Source: Spirometra erinaceieuropaei
Taxonomy: Eukaryota; Platyhelminthes; Cestoda; Diphyllobothriidea; Diphyllobothriidae
Reading direction: 5' to 3'
Length of the DNA: 64,000 nt
NCBI GenBank assembly: GCA_902702965.1
Contig: CACRXP010000231.1
Location: 584,085-648,084 of the forward strand
Below the pieces are notes generated by a model, which had not been told where the DNA came from, did not search any database, and saw only the letters and a program-made list of their open reading frames with translations. A program made the position numbers and the translations under genes. This document shows, piece after piece, positions 1 to 11,511 of this stretch (position 1 is its first letter; every line of letters starts with the position of its first letter).

Positions 1-715
1 GTCAGTCCATCAGGTAGTGGTTGTGGTCGCCATCGCGGGACTTGATGTAGGGGGTGACTATGGAGGCGTTTGTGGACGCAGCAAGTAGAAATGTCGGACT
101 GTTGTGCATTGGGTCAGCAGATGCTCGACAAGGCCTATCGGCGTGCGAAGTAGTCAATGGCATCGTCGAAAGATACAGGGGTTGGGTTTGCGCATTGGAG
201 GTCAGGAGGGCTCGGGATTTGCATACCGCCCTTCTGGATTTTGGCAACGGTGATCCGGCTGGTTTCGTAGGTCGCTGGCCCTGTACGGGTGGTTGATCCT
301 AGACGAAGTCCTCTCGGGTCTCCGTATTGATTTGCGTGTTTTAAGGGAGGTTTTCAAGATGTCCTTGTGACATCGTTCTTGGCCGCCTTGTCAGCAATCA
401 TCCGTAGAAACGTCGTTGTAGAAGAGCCACTTGTGCAGACACCGGGTAGCCGTAACCTCATTAATCCGTGTTGATGATCAGTTCGAAGTTTGCATACCTT
501 AAGGCTATGAGGTCCATGCCCCCTTCCATGACTGCTTTCGTCGTGGTACTGAGTGCGCAGTCGCCGCAGAAAACAGTCCATAGACTGCGGTTGCTGGAGC
601 CGCCTTAACGCTTACATTCGTCGGATATTTAGAAGCCGGCCGTCGGTCTTGTAGAAGATGGTGATCTGGGGGAGGGGGACGCTCCTCAAGGTAGACGTTC
701 TTTGATATAGCGACG
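1..715 (-). pseudogene. RTE-clade LINE remnant, RT palm to C-terminal zinc finger
   Basis: Reading the minus strand across three frames gives, in order, pieces matching the end of an RTE-type reverse transcriptase. YKTDGRLLNIRRM lies near 625-665. VFCGDCALSTTTKAVMEGGM near 500-560 corresponds to the FADDCAL catalytic segment, with one Asp lost. LFYNDVST, QGGQE and HKDILKTSLK lie near 330-420. QINTETREDFV near 310-340 and TYETSRITVAK near 245-280 follow. A CH-x-RTPIGLVEHLLTQC segment at 103-162 resembles the C2H2 finger that ends such proteins in tapeworms. The thumb region between INTD and LFYND is deleted, and stops and frameshifts occur throughout. The element continues beyond the left edge. 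Family assignment is from remembered conserved segments. It is certainly a LINE; RTE-like is probable. Confidence 0.8.
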
Positions 716-2040
716 AAAATGCAAGTGAAAAGGGTGTGACTTAGTTGGAAGGGCCTTGTTCACCCCATGGGAACTGAATCTTGTCAATTATGCGCAAACC
801 ACTACCGCTGTATGGAGGCAATGCCTTTATTACTATTCGTGAAATTGAAAATGCAAAACAATTATCGAGGGGAATGTTACGTTGTTTGTAAATACCATCT
901 ATTAGAACAGCGGAAAATTCTGAAAACGCAAAAAAGTGATTTTACTTCTCCAAACTTCAGATTTGGGTGTACAGATGGCTTGTACATGCAAAGCGACTAT
1001 GACAGCGAAAATAGAGTAACGTCTGGTTAAATGTTTTAGTGAATTTTTCATTTAAATATCCTTTATGAACTAATTTAATGTCAGATACTGCGGTTTGCCA
1101 ACAGACTGCCTTCTGAGTGCAGATTCGAAAACGGTTTCGCGAGAATTTACTGCAGTTTTGCGCTTTTGCGTTGGCTGTGATGCGACTCAATAAGGCAAAC
1201 GGGATTCCGCCTAATTTTGTCGATAACGAAATCGTAGCAATAACAGTTCTCATAAAGGCACAGGTTATTATGCCAATCATTGTAAATAAGCGACAGGTGT
1301 AATCGTATACATGAAATTTCGTAAATGGAACGAAAGTTTCTTGTTTCGCGAGATTAATTTTCACTTTTATTTTGTTCTGGATTTCGTCGAGTTTCACAAC
1401 GACCCCGAAATATCGGTAAATACTTCATGATTCTTAGTATATTCAATTGACTGTCCATGAGGACATAAGATACTTATTGAAGCCACTTATCGACACTGTG
1501 ATTATCTAGGCGTTCATTTTCATGTAGATGGTTGTTTTGGGTCACGTTCGAAGACTCGCCAAACAAGAAACCTCATTGTCGAATAAAATGAGCATCCACG
1601 ACAACGAACGTCAACAACGAATATGCCCTCGACCAACTAGAAAATCTTCTCTAATAAGTTATCTTTTTAAAAATGCTTTAACGCAGCATTCCGCCGACAG
1701 CTGTCCGTGTACTTTGCATTTTTTCACAGTAAAGTCGAGAAATAATTCGACACGATCGTTTCTTTCACGTTGCCTACACAATACTGATATATTCCTATCG
1801 CAAACGAAAGATCATGGATCTGTCTTTGTACAGCGGTCATTATCACTGTTATTGCTCATTTTTGGCTCCGCTCCACCACTATGAGTACACAACAGAGCAG
1901 CCATTTAAAAAGTGCCAATGTTTGCCTGCTACATTTCTAAATTACGTTTATGCAGAAATTAGACCGCACGAGAAGTAGAGTTTCATATGTTCAAAACAGT
2001 CATTTTGGTGTAAGCCCGTCATCATTGCATCCATCACTAT
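716..2040. other. No recognisable feature
   Basis: AT-rich sequence. Open frames of 118 aa (plus, 1528-1884) and 146 aa (minus, 957-1397) are present but show no domain, signal or compositional pattern that I recognise, and no splice context supports them. Nothing is called. Confidence 0.5.
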
Positions 2041-2095
2041 TGGCGACTCAATGCCGGGCTAGATCGCAGCTGGTAGCCAGGAATGGGGAAGTGGA

Positions 2096-2395
2096 CGGCG
2101 ACCTTAACCCTAACCGTAACCTTAACCCTAACCGTAACCGTAACCTCAACCTTAAACGTTAATCGCTAACCCTAACGGCAACCCTAACGCTAACCGAAAT
2201 CCTGGACGCAACCGTAGCCCTTAGACATGGCTGTAACTGAGAAACCTAACCGTAATGCTGAAACCTATTCGTACGCTCAAACCCGAACCGTAACCCGAAA
2301 ACCTAAGCCTAAAGGCATAACCCTAACCCAAAAATCGGAAACCATTAACCGGTACCCCAATCCTAACCTCAAACGTAAAACGGAAGCCAAATGGG
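2096..2395 (+). repeat. Degenerate interstitial telomere-like repeats
   Basis: About 300 bp are dominated by variants of CCCTAA written as aaccctaacc, aaccgtaacc, aacctcaacc and similar, without long perfect runs. The orientation is C-rich on the plus strand. Platyhelminth telomeres use TTAGGG. Divergence suggests an old interstitial array or an element-borne tract, not a live telomere. Confidence 0.8.
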
Positions 2396-2398
2396 TCA

Positions 2399-2460
2399 GA
2401 TGTTATTATGGAGCCCCACAAAATAGCCAGTAAACAAACCCCCAGTCACCTGTAATGCGG
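2399..2460 (+). mobile_element. Fragment of the 279-bp TIR element
   Basis: The segment gatgttattatggagcccca followed by cagtaaacaaac and cacctgtaat matches the left end of the copy at 27583-27861, including its terminal inverted repeat. Only about 60 bp are recognisable before similarity is lost. Telomere-like repeats lie directly to its left. Confidence 0.55.
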
Positions 2461-2488
2461 GGCCTGGCTATCAACTGCGCTCTAGCCC

Positions 2489-3198
2489 AATGCCGGACGT
2501 GGCGCACTTTAGACGGCGACTTCGCGTGTCCCCAAGCACTGGATCTGATTTAACCCTCCGTCAGCTTGTCATAGAACAGGGTCATTTCGATCTACCTCGG
2601 ATTCCACACTTAATTCCTCAACGTCAGTAAACAAACGAGCGTTGAAATTATTCCAGCGCGCCAGCGGCCCTGGCTTGAAAGACTGCTGACAGAAAGGAAG
2701 CCAAGGTTCTTCTCACGGTTGATGGGCAGGCTTTAATGGTGCATCCATAATATGTTGCCTTATATAACTCTGGCTTATGTGAACTCAATGGGTGTCTGGT
2801 ACGTGTGATGTTAATGTCCGTGCGGCTATTTATATCTACTGCCTCCACACCCACTCACTCCCCCCCACCCCCCGGTCTTTTCACCTTTCCATCAGAACAC
2901 GGTGGGTGTGGGAAGAGTGATGCCGTTCCAGATGCAGGGTACATGGAGGCTGTCTCAATATAAACAAATTCACTCACAAGTCACCGCTGCACCTCCACCA
3001 AGCGGGGCCTCGACGGCTAAACTACTAGATGAGTCATCCTTACCGTCCCCCTCCCCCACCGGTCCCGATGTCACCCAGCTGCCCTCCCCCCGCGCCAGCC
3101 TCAATGACAAGACTCGATGGCCGCTGGCACGGGCACGCCATGCACCAAACTATCTGTTGTATTTAGACGCCGGTTATGTGGCCTCTCACTTTCTAATT
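2489..3198. other. No gene; C-rich run
   Basis: There is a run of C-rich sequence at about 2859-2875 next to an inverted CCACACCCAC / GTGGGTGTGG pair. The 136-aa frame at 2902-3312 ends inside the repeat that begins near 3199, so it is not supported as a gene. Confidence 0.5.
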
Positions 3199-3796
3199 GT
3201 GAGACTTTTAAATACCATGAAATGGCCGTTCATAAATCGTCATATCTCTGCATTTACCAATGTGGCTTGTAAAGTTAACAATATGGATCAAATCCACCGC
3301 TTACTTTTATGAACCCTATATATCCCTCCTTTATTACCGTGCAGAAATATGTGGTTTTCCGTACGCGGAAGATATACGGCTTGTAGTTTGGAAACCCTGA
3401 ATCCAAGTGTGAAGGTAGAGCAGGTTCAAAATTATTCAAGAATTGGAAAACTTTTTTAAAACCGAATTATGTCCCTCCTTCGAGCATAAAATTAGAAGAA
3501 GACGTAATTGTTTACCAAATGAGCACAAGAATGAATATTCGTATGCATGTTTCCCATGACATATAATTGGACATTTAGGGGCATCGAAAATCAATGAGAA
3601 CAATTCATGATATCCGAGAATTTTTTCATGCAGCAGGAAGGAAGTTCGTTCGAAAGCCGGCACTCTGAGGTAACTGAAATATTACAGAATTATGTTGCAG
3701 GCTGACTAGTTTTACAACGACAATTAATTAATCATTTCGAAGCGAAAACGCATTTCGGAATTTTGGTTGACATTTCATGAGTTAGCCCACTTACTG
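3199..3796 (-). mobile_element. Palindromic MITE, truncated copy (copy A)
   Basis: This segment matches the interior and right arm of the fuller copy at 43556-44436. Shared blocks include atgaaatggccgttcataaa near 3220, cagaaatatgtggttttccg near 3342, and the terminal block catttcatgagttagccc at 3771-3788 followed by cacttactg. The end is followed by CA, where intact copies have TA. The left arm is missing. No transposase is encoded. Confidence 0.75.
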
Positions 3797-4180
3797 CATT
3801 AGTTGATTTGGTGGACTTTGGAAGCTACGCCTTCTGCCGCTGTCTTGCTAGAGGCATTCTGCTTCGGTCTCCTGGCAGCTAGCTTGCTACAAAGTGTTCC
3901 AACTTGTAAGCGAACGCTAGTTACTCTCTCCCTCTGTCGCAGCGCTCAATTCCAGTCAGAGCGCAGGACCTGGCTTTTGGTAGTCGGATACTGTAGATTC
4001 CTAGGGCGTCTTTACTCAGAGACGGAGCTGATCAGTTCATAGAAGAGCTGGAAATCTCCACGCTCTTCTTCCTCTGTTGCAAGAGAGAGCGTATGTACGT
4101 TGATATTTCTAAACAGTCGAAACTCACTTAAACGCAGTCTTGCAGAACAAGGAAAAATGTTTTATCAGATAGTTGTTTTG
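3797..4180. other. No recognisable feature
   Basis: Mixed-composition sequence with no domain or repeat match to the rest of the window that I can see. Confidence 0.4.
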
Positions 4181-4337
4181 TCAGCGGGTAACACGAGAAG
4201 GTCATTTCATTCAGGGCAGACACAGAAATAATCAATTTTAGTCCGACGTAAGGCCGAAACATCTCCATGTAATAGGAGTGGATGACGGCAAGTTTTCATA
4301 TCCCCACCACGAATATGTTGTGAATATCCGCACCAAC
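4181..4337 (+). repeat. 157-bp direct repeat, copy 1
   Basis: It begins tcagcgggtaacacgagaag and ends tgaatatccgcaccaac. It matches 4824-4981 at roughly 90% by eye. The two copies are 643 bp apart in the same orientation. No coding potential is evident and the family is unknown. Confidence 0.8.
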
Positions 4338-4823
4338 TCAACCCCCCCCCCACGACTCCGATCAAGAAGAAAGCGTTATCACCCTATCGCGTTTAAAATC
4401 TGGCATTGAAAGTCTTAAGCATATCGCTTTCGAGGCGTTGGAGGGGCACTGTTGTATTCTAGTAATACGTACCTAGCTGTCCGGTCGCTGGCGGTGGACC
4501 TAATCAATTTTGGGCCACAAATTCGCTCACAGAAAAACTCATCAGCAAGAGCACCTTGCATTATTCGGTCGTGCTGATCAAAGGTCTAGTGTTTCATGTT
4601 ATCAGTGCATGACTATGTACTAGTTAGGCGTTAATGCTTCACCGAAATAGTAAAGATGGGTTTTTACTTTCTTTGATTGCTAGCATCCGTGCTTCTCCCT
4701 GTCTCCGGTACAGTTCCTGTGTAGTACTTATTAAGTACTTCGCACACCAACCACTATAAAAATTGCAGACCACCTCTTTTTGATTCTTTGCAATAGCAGC
4801 AATTGCAGTTGACTGTAAAAACT
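4338..4823. other. Spacer between direct repeats
   Basis: It contains an eight-base C run at 4341-4352. The segment at 4745-4823 (accaaccac, then tttttgattctttgcaatagc) is partly repeated at 4976-5040. No gene is seen. Confidence 0.45.
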
Positions 4824-4981
4824 TCAGCGGGTAACGCGAGAAGGCCATTTCATTCAGGGGCAGACATAGAAATAATCAGTTTTGTTCCGACGTAAGGCGG
4901 AAACATTTCCATCTAATAGGAGTGGATGACGACAAGTTTTCATAACCCCACCACGAATCTGTTGTGAATAGCCGTACCAAC
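4824..4981 (+). repeat. 157-bp direct repeat, copy 2
   Basis: Second copy of the 4181-4337 sequence, one base longer through an extra g in the cagggg block. It is followed directly by a second copy of the ttgattctctgcaatagcag segment also found near 4785, so the region is a small shuffled array. Confidence 0.8.
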
Positions 4982-5424
4982 CACTTGTTTTTGATTCTCT
5001 GCAATAGCAGCAAATGCATTTGACTATAAAAATTTCGATTCTTTATCTTATTCGAAGAAGACATTCTTTACACCGAGAATTTATTCAGGCGGACTATGTT
5101 ATGAATAGGTCCTTTACATGAGCCGGCTACGGAATCTGCCATGCAGATGAGGGAAAGTGTGAAAGCACTAGCTAATTCAAGTTAATGAAGAACAAACCGA
5201 GCCAAAGGTCGTATACTATGTATACACATATGCATGCATCGAAATGTTACCCAAGAGACTTTCCTACTTCTCCCAAACAACGTTCTTGACTTCCAATTAA
5301 ATTTATTGGGAGACGCGCCTTCCAATTCGTACTTATATTCACGCATGCTTGACAGTTCAGCCGTGACCGACAATATTCACCGTGTGCACCCTAACAGAGT
5401 GAGAGCAGATTAAGTGACTTGGAC
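4982..5424. other. No recognisable feature
   Basis: The first 60 bp repeat the 4785-4823 segment. The remainder holds only short, unconvincing frames. Confidence 0.4.
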
Positions 5425-5560
5425 GTGTATTGATTTATAATGATAATAGACTTGCGCATCATCTGCCGCACTCTCTCTTGCCACATATGGGTCCGGTGCC
5501 AAGATACAATCAAGAAGACCGGAGGTGAGAGACCGCAGGTTTATTCGCAGTCACGAGCAC
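5425..5560 (+). repeat. Unclassified dispersed repeat R1, divergent copy
   Basis: The run gacttgcgcatcatctgccg, ccaagatacaatcaagaaga and gaggtgagagaccgcaggt aligns with the copies near 6525-6665, 9315-9460 and 54700-54880. All share a -gcgca-catct-cc- block followed by -gtcaag-ca-agtcaagaa- and a G-rich block. Family unknown; it could be part of a longer retroelement UTR. Confidence 0.55.
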
Positions 5561-5936
5561 ACGTAGCGATATCTCTGTTGAAGAGTCATTTGAGTAATCG
5601 CGTTCCTCCGTCTTCGGGAGGCCACACCAGAAGTGGTTGTGTCGGACACCTACCGCCTCCAGTTGGCCGTGTTCGCAGAAGCGACTTTCGTTGACAGTGG
5701 CGATATCCAACTTGTGGCACGCCAGTTCTTAAGTGACTAGCGCCGCCCTTCGTTCCGGACGCCGGCTTTCTAAACTGTCTAAAGGGAAAGGAACATTCCG
5801 GGCTGACGGAATGGGCAGACTCACCCTAGCAGCCTGCGGGGTGGGACGGGGAGATGGGAACGTGAGTTGTTGTTTGTTTGATTCTTTCCAACCGGGAGTT
5901 AACCATCTGCCAGCCACTGTATACTAACGGACGGCG
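5561..5936. other. No recognisable feature
   Basis: GC-richer than its flanks, with overlapping short frames on both strands (64 and 62 aa near 5730-5925) that mirror each other. That is a sign of composition rather than coding. Confidence 0.4.
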
Positions 5937-6469
5937 TGGTTCCCCAGCATTCTAGGGCACCTTCTCCAGCCCCTTTCCTTACAGGTGGATAACCAGTGCG
6001 GTCCCTGAAGTGGACTGCGCAGGCACCTCAGGCGGCTTCTAACTTCCACTATGGATCAAGGCTAGATTAAGTGGGTCGCCTACGAGATTGCATGTCACCC
6101 TCTTCGTAGGCATTTAGTAGCGGATGTGAGGAGGGGAAAATGAGGAGAGGGGTGAGAAGATAGTCGGAAGTTAATAGAGGGTGAGAAGAAAGAAGTGGAA
6201 GGGAGGAGAGGAGAGGATGAGAGGGAGACGGGAATTGGAAAGGATTTACCGGGTGTCGGGACACACAATACCGGACACAGTCGCCTACGCAGAACTTGGC
6301 TTCGGGCAGCCACAGTTGAGAGCTTGGGGCAAGTTAATTGGCGCTAGGCGTAGTCACCACCTGCACGAGGCAAATGATGTGACCTATTCGACCTTCACGT
6401 GGAGCTTATACCTGGATGTCTCTTACAAACCCACATGTATTCCCGTCAGTACTACGGTGGAGTTCGACG

Positions 6470-6665
6470 ATGTCCACCATGTGCTCCACAACAGGGCGAG
6501 AGCTGGCAAGGTAACTTGCGCGTGAATTAGGTTTTAGTGAGTGTAGATTTGCGCAGTATCTTCCGAAACCCCTCATCACCCACTTGGAACCGGTGTCAAG
6601 ACAGAATCAAGAAAATCGCAGGCGGGAGAGGACGCAGGTGGCTGGCATGACATGAACCCCCACCC
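6470..6665 (+). repeat. Dispersed repeat R1 inside duplication unit 1
   Basis: gtgctccacaacagggcgag, then aacttgcgcgtgaatta, gtagatttgcgcagtatctt, acagaatcaagaaaatcgca and cgcaggtggctggca align with 54660-54830. The family is unidentified. Confidence 0.6.
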
Positions 6666-8164
6666 AGACGTATTACTACGACCCCTGGTCAACAACGCAC
6701 ATTGATTTTGCCATTTTTGTTCGAATGTTTCCAGAGCATTGGAATTTTTTGCTTTCCTCAAAGCTCTCCTTTACTTGGAGCGGAAAAATTTGGCACGCAG
6801 ATTCAACATCTAATTCTAAAATACTGTCTAACCGTGTCCGTAATTTTGGTTTAAGTTGTACCACAGAGGCGCCTACAAGCGGAAACTGCTTTGCCATTTT
6901 TTCAACTGCTAAACAACAAAGCACCCGTTCAAAAGCATGCTAGTTCCATCCATGCAGATTTCTTCCACATGTACGCATCAGCTACAGATTTCCGACTGCA
7001 GGGCCCATTTCTGCGCTTGAATTTAAGGTAACTATAATGACACCTTAAAATAATCGACCACATATGCTTGAAATTTCAAAACATTCGTGGTAAGATTGAA
7101 GGTTCTTATCTAAACAATTTGCCCTGGACCTGGTAAGCTACGGTGGTTAAGCGATTTGTTGTTTATAGGAACAACATTTCAAGTATGTTCTAGCATTTAA
7201 AGGAGAAATACAAACTATTCTACTGTGAGAAAAAGCACTTTTGGAACTTGAATTACTTCAGATGACTTTAATGGGCTCGTACCATTTTGCCACTATTGAA
7301 AATATCAGGAATGCCTGGCCGTTGGCAGCACAAGTAAAATTAGCCATTTATGGTTTGCTCAAACTGAAGAAACGCTGGTCTCCAAGTCCAAATCATCCAC
7401 ATTCTTTGACGAAACAATCGCCTAATATGTCAGTCTTTTCTTTCACATATGCATCCAGTTGCCTCTAAAAGCAAACGTATTCACTAGATGATCAATAAAA
7501 ATTCTGATAGAAGACAAAAACCGAAACTACCTATCAATTTTAAACATCAAGGTAAAGTTTTAAGGGATTAGATAAGAAAGCTGATAATTTTCCTTTGTCA
7601 GTTTTCGAATCACCATAGGCAAGTGCTTTTGAAAGCATGTAAAAGGTACACTCTAACGATTTTTGGCCTATGCTTGGCCGACTATACTACAGCTTTCTAG
7701 GCAGAGAGCTGGCCTGTTGTTCAATAGTATGATTACTGGTCTGCGCAAAGACATGGTTGTCTAAATGGTCCGGCCACTCTGAAAGAAATTCAAAGGAAAC
7801 CGTGTCTTAACATGTACTAATAAGTTGTCACCCAAAGTAAAACTGAACCCGACGTTAACAGAAAGAAATTATTTTAAATAAACTTGAAGCTGAGGTAATA
7901 CGAACTGCCATATAAATCAGTGACTTAGCTTATTCCAAGGAATAACAAAAAAATGTAATAAACCGATAAACAGATCCTTTCTTTGCGCAAGGTGGGAATA
8001 AGTTCTGTATCTGGCTTCAAAATATATTTCCCTGTGCACAAAAGGTAGTTCTGTCTTACGTGGCCCCCTAAACCGGACAAAGGAATCGGTAAACCACTAA
8101 AAAGTAATACAGGTGGACCCGCCCATAATTCAGGGAAGGCCAAAATATCCCCGTGTCCTAACTT

Positions 8165-8340
8165 CAACAATAACCCTAATATAGAATTAAGCCATTGCCC
8201 TGGTATCGACCCTAACCATATCTTAGACTTTAATGCCGCAGTTGACACTAGCCCCTTCCTTAACCCTAAACTTGATCCCAACCTACCCTAGCCTCAACTT
8301 TAGATCTAGTCCTAAATTTTGTCCCTAACCCAGGCCTAGT
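8165..8340 (+). repeat. Telomere-like degenerate tract, unit 1
   Basis: Repeated aaccctaa, gaccctaacc, ttaaccctaa and ccctaaccc blocks are spaced by diverged sequence. The tract is duplicated with the unit at about 10950-11130. Confidence 0.6.
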
Positions 8341-8723
8341 GTTTCCTGTTCTCATGTTCTGTTTAGAGGACCAAATAAGTTAGTCCAACCCACTTAACCT
8401 TCAGTATAATTGTGTGACCTGGATGTATGCTGTGCGTGGGTGTCCGCTTTAAGCGTTTACAAGTTTACGTCTAATTTAAGCTTTTGTTTGGAGAGGTATC
8501 GCGAGAGAAAATAGAATTTCCTTGATAATTGATCTCCTGATGCTTTCCACTAAATTTTGACTTTCAATGCTCTCAACCATTTTAAAGCATACATATCTTT
8601 CAAATGGAAATCTGGGATCCGCATATCTTAGGAATTTTAGCCGAAATCTACGTGAAACAACCTCTCCTTGGTTTTTATACGTGACCCAATTTATTTAATT
8701 GGCTTAAGTCTACCTACTTACGA

Positions 8724-11511
8724 TGGTTCCCCAGCATTCTAGGGCACCATCTCCAGCCCCTTTCCTTACAGGTGGATAACCAGTGCGGTCCCTGAAGTGG
8801 ACTGCGCAGGCACCTCAGGCGGCTTCTAACTTCCACTATGGATCAAGGCTAGATTAAGTGGGTCGCCTACGGGATTGCATGTCACCCTCTTCGTAGGGCA
8901 CTTAGTAGCGGATGGGAAGAGAGGAACATGACGAGGGGAGTGAGAAGATAGTCGGAAGTTAATAGGGAATGAGAAGAAAGGAGTGGGGGGAGGAGGGGAG
9001 AAGAAGAGAGGGAGACGGGAATTGGAAAGGATTTACCGGGTGTCGGGACACACAATACCGGACACAGTCGCCTACGCAGAACTTGGCTTCGGGCAGCCAC
9101 AGATGAGAGCTGGGGACAAATTAATTGGCGCTAGGCGTAGTCGCCACCTGCACGAGGCAAATGATGTGGCCTATTCGACCTTAACGTGAAGCTTACACCT
9201 GGACGTCTCTTACACACCCACATGTATTCCCGTCAGTACTACGGTGGAGTTCGACGATGTCCATCATGTGCTCCACAACAGGGCGAGAGCTGGCAAGGTA
9301 ACTTGCGCGTGAATTAGGTTATAATGAATGCAGATTTGCGCAGTATCTTCCGAAACCCCTCATCACCCACTTGGAACCGGTGTCAAGACAGAGTCAAGAA
9401 AATCGCAGGCGGGAGAGGACGCAGGTGGCTGGCATGGCATGAACCCGCATCTAGACGTATTACTACGATCCCTAGTCAACAACGCACACTGATCTTGCCA
9501 TTTTTGTTCGAATGTTTACAGGGCAATAGAATTTTTTGCTTCCCTCACAGCTCTGTTTTACTTGGAGCGGACAAATTTGACACGCAGATTCAACATCTGA
9601 TTCTAAAATACTGTCTAACCGCGTCTGTAATTTTGGTTTAAGTTGTACCACAGAGGCGCCTGCAAGCGGAAACTGCTTTGCCATTTTGTCAGTTGCTAAA
9701 CAGCGAAGGACCTGTCCAAAAGCATGCTATTTCCATCCATGCAGATTTCTTCCACATGTACGCATCAGCTACAGATTTCCGACTACAGGCCGCACTTTTG
9801 CGCTTGAATTTAAGGTAACTATAGTAACACCTTAAAATAATCGACCACATTTGCTTGAAATTACAAAACGCCCGTGGTAAGATGGAATGTTCTTATCTAA
9901 ACAATTTGTCCCGGAGCTGGTAAGCTACGACGCTTAAGCGATTTGCAGTTTATAGGAACAAAATTTTGAGTATGTTCTACCATTTAGAGGAGAAGTACAA
10001 ACTATTCTACAGGGAGGAAAAACACTTTTGGAATTTGAATTACTTCAGATGACTTAAATGGGCTCGTACCATTTTACCACCTTTGAAAATATCAGAAATT
10101 CCTGGCTGTTGGCAATACAAGTAATATTAACCATTTATGGTTTGCTTAAACTGAGGAAACGCTGGTCTCCAAGTCCAATTCATTCACATTCCTTGACGAA
10201 ACAATCGCCTAATATGTCAGTCTTTTCTTTCACATATACATCCAGTTGCCTCTAAAGGCAAGCGTATTCAGTCGAGGAACAATAAAAATTCTGATAGAAG
10301 ACCAAAACTGAGACTGTCTATCGGTGTTAAACACCAAGGCCTAATTTTAAGGGGATTAGATAAAAAGCTCATAATTTTCCTCCATCGGTTTTCGAATCAC
10401 CATAGGCAAGTGCTTTTAAAAGCATGTAAAAGGTACACTGTAACGATTATTTGGCCTGTGCTTAGCAGACCATAGTGCAGCTTCCTGGGCAGAGAACTGG
10501 CCTGTTGCTCAATAACTGGATTACCGGTCTGCGCAAAGACATGGTTATCCAAATGGTCCGGCCACTCTGAAAGAAATTCAAAGGAAACCGTGTCTTAACA
10601 TATACTAATAAGTTGTCACCCAAAGCAAAACTGAACCTGGCGTTATTAGAAAATAATTAATTTAAACAAAATTGCAACTGAGGTGGTATGAACTGCCAAA
10701 GAAATCAGTCACTTAGCTTATTCCAAGGAATAACAAAGAAATGTAATAAACCGACAAACAGATCCTTTCTTTGCACAAGGTGGGAATAAGTTCAGTATCT
10801 GGCTTCAAAATGTATTTCCCTGTGCACAAAAGGTAGTTCTGTCTTACGTGGGCCCCTAAACCGGACAAAGGAATCGGTAAACCACTAAAAAGTAATAAAG
10901 GTGGACCCGCCCATAATTCAGGGAAGGCCAAAATATCCTCCCCTCCTAACTTCAACAATAACCCTAATATAGAAGTAAGCCCTTGCCCTGGTATCGACCC
11001 TAACCATATCTTAGACTTTAATGCCGCAGTTGACACTAGCCCCTTCCTTAACCCTAACCTTGATCCCAACCAACCCTAGCCTCAACTTTAGATCTAGTCC
11101 TAAATTTTGTCCCTAACCCAGGCCTAGTGTTTCCTGTTCTCATGTTCTGTTTAGAGGACCAAATAAGTTAGTCCAACCCACCAAACCTTCAGTATAATTG
11201 ATTGACCTGGACGTATGCTGTGCGTGGGTGTCCGCTTTAAGCGTTTACAAGTTTATGTCTAATTTCAGCTTTTGTTTGGAGAGGTATCGCGAGAGAAAAT
11301 AGTATATCCCTGATAATTGATCTCCTGACGCTTTCTACTAAATTTTGACTTTCAATGCTTTCAACCATTTTAAAGCATGCATATCTTTCAAATGGAAATC
11401 TGGGATCGGCATATCTTAGGAATTTTAGCCGAAATCTACGTGAAACAACCTCTCCTTGGTTTTTATACGTGACCCAATCTATTTAATTGGCTTAAGTCTA
11501 CCTACTTACGA
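8724..11511 (+). repeat. 2.79-kb tandem duplication, unit 2
   Basis: Head-to-tail copy of 5937-8723. The junction is clean: the end of unit 1 (ctacttacga) runs straight into tggttccccagc, and unit 2 ends at the same ctacttacga before unrelated sequence begins at 11512. Mismatches are spread evenly, so the duplication is old and neither copy shows selection on a frame. The R1 repeat lies at about 9260-9465 and the telomere-like tract at about 10950-11130. Confidence 0.9.

Larger units (their letters stand above)
2042..2488. repeat. Inverted arms enclosing telomere-like tract
   Basis: A 26-bp arm at 2056-2081 (gggctagatcgcag...) is the imperfect reverse complement of 2463-2488 (...ctgcgctctagccc), with about four mismatches and partial similarity beyond. 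The arms enclose the degenerate telomere-like repeats and a fragment of the 279-bp TIR element. This may be one palindromic composite element or a chance nesting of two. No coding potential is seen. Confidence 0.5.
5937..8723 (+). repeat. 2.79-kb tandem duplication, unit 1
   Basis: It begins at tggttccccagcattctagg and ends at cttaagtctacctacttacga. The whole unit recurs immediately downstream at 8724-11511, with about 93-95% identity by eye and small indels. In order it holds a purine-rich GAGG stretch (6120-6240), a dispersed R1 repeat (about 6470-6665), an AT-rich middle, and a CCCTAA-like tract (about 8165-8340). No frame is conserved as a protein: the apparent 118-aa frames at 7925-8281 and 10713-11069 are translations of the telomere-like tract and its flank. 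Confidence 0.9.

Noticed and set aside
957..1397. 146-aa minus-strand open frame
   Set aside because: No domain, no repeat structure and no codon bias that I could see. In AT-rich eukaryotic sequence of 64 kb a few frames of this length arise by chance.
2902..3312. 136-aa plus-strand frame with a Pro/Ser-rich start
   Set aside because: Its last third is the translated MITE repeat also found at 43.9 kb, so the frame is not an independent gene.
7925..8281. 118-aa minus-strand frame repeated at 10713-11069
   Set aside because: Its conservation follows from the DNA duplication, and its Gly/Leu-rich text is translated telomere-like repeat.
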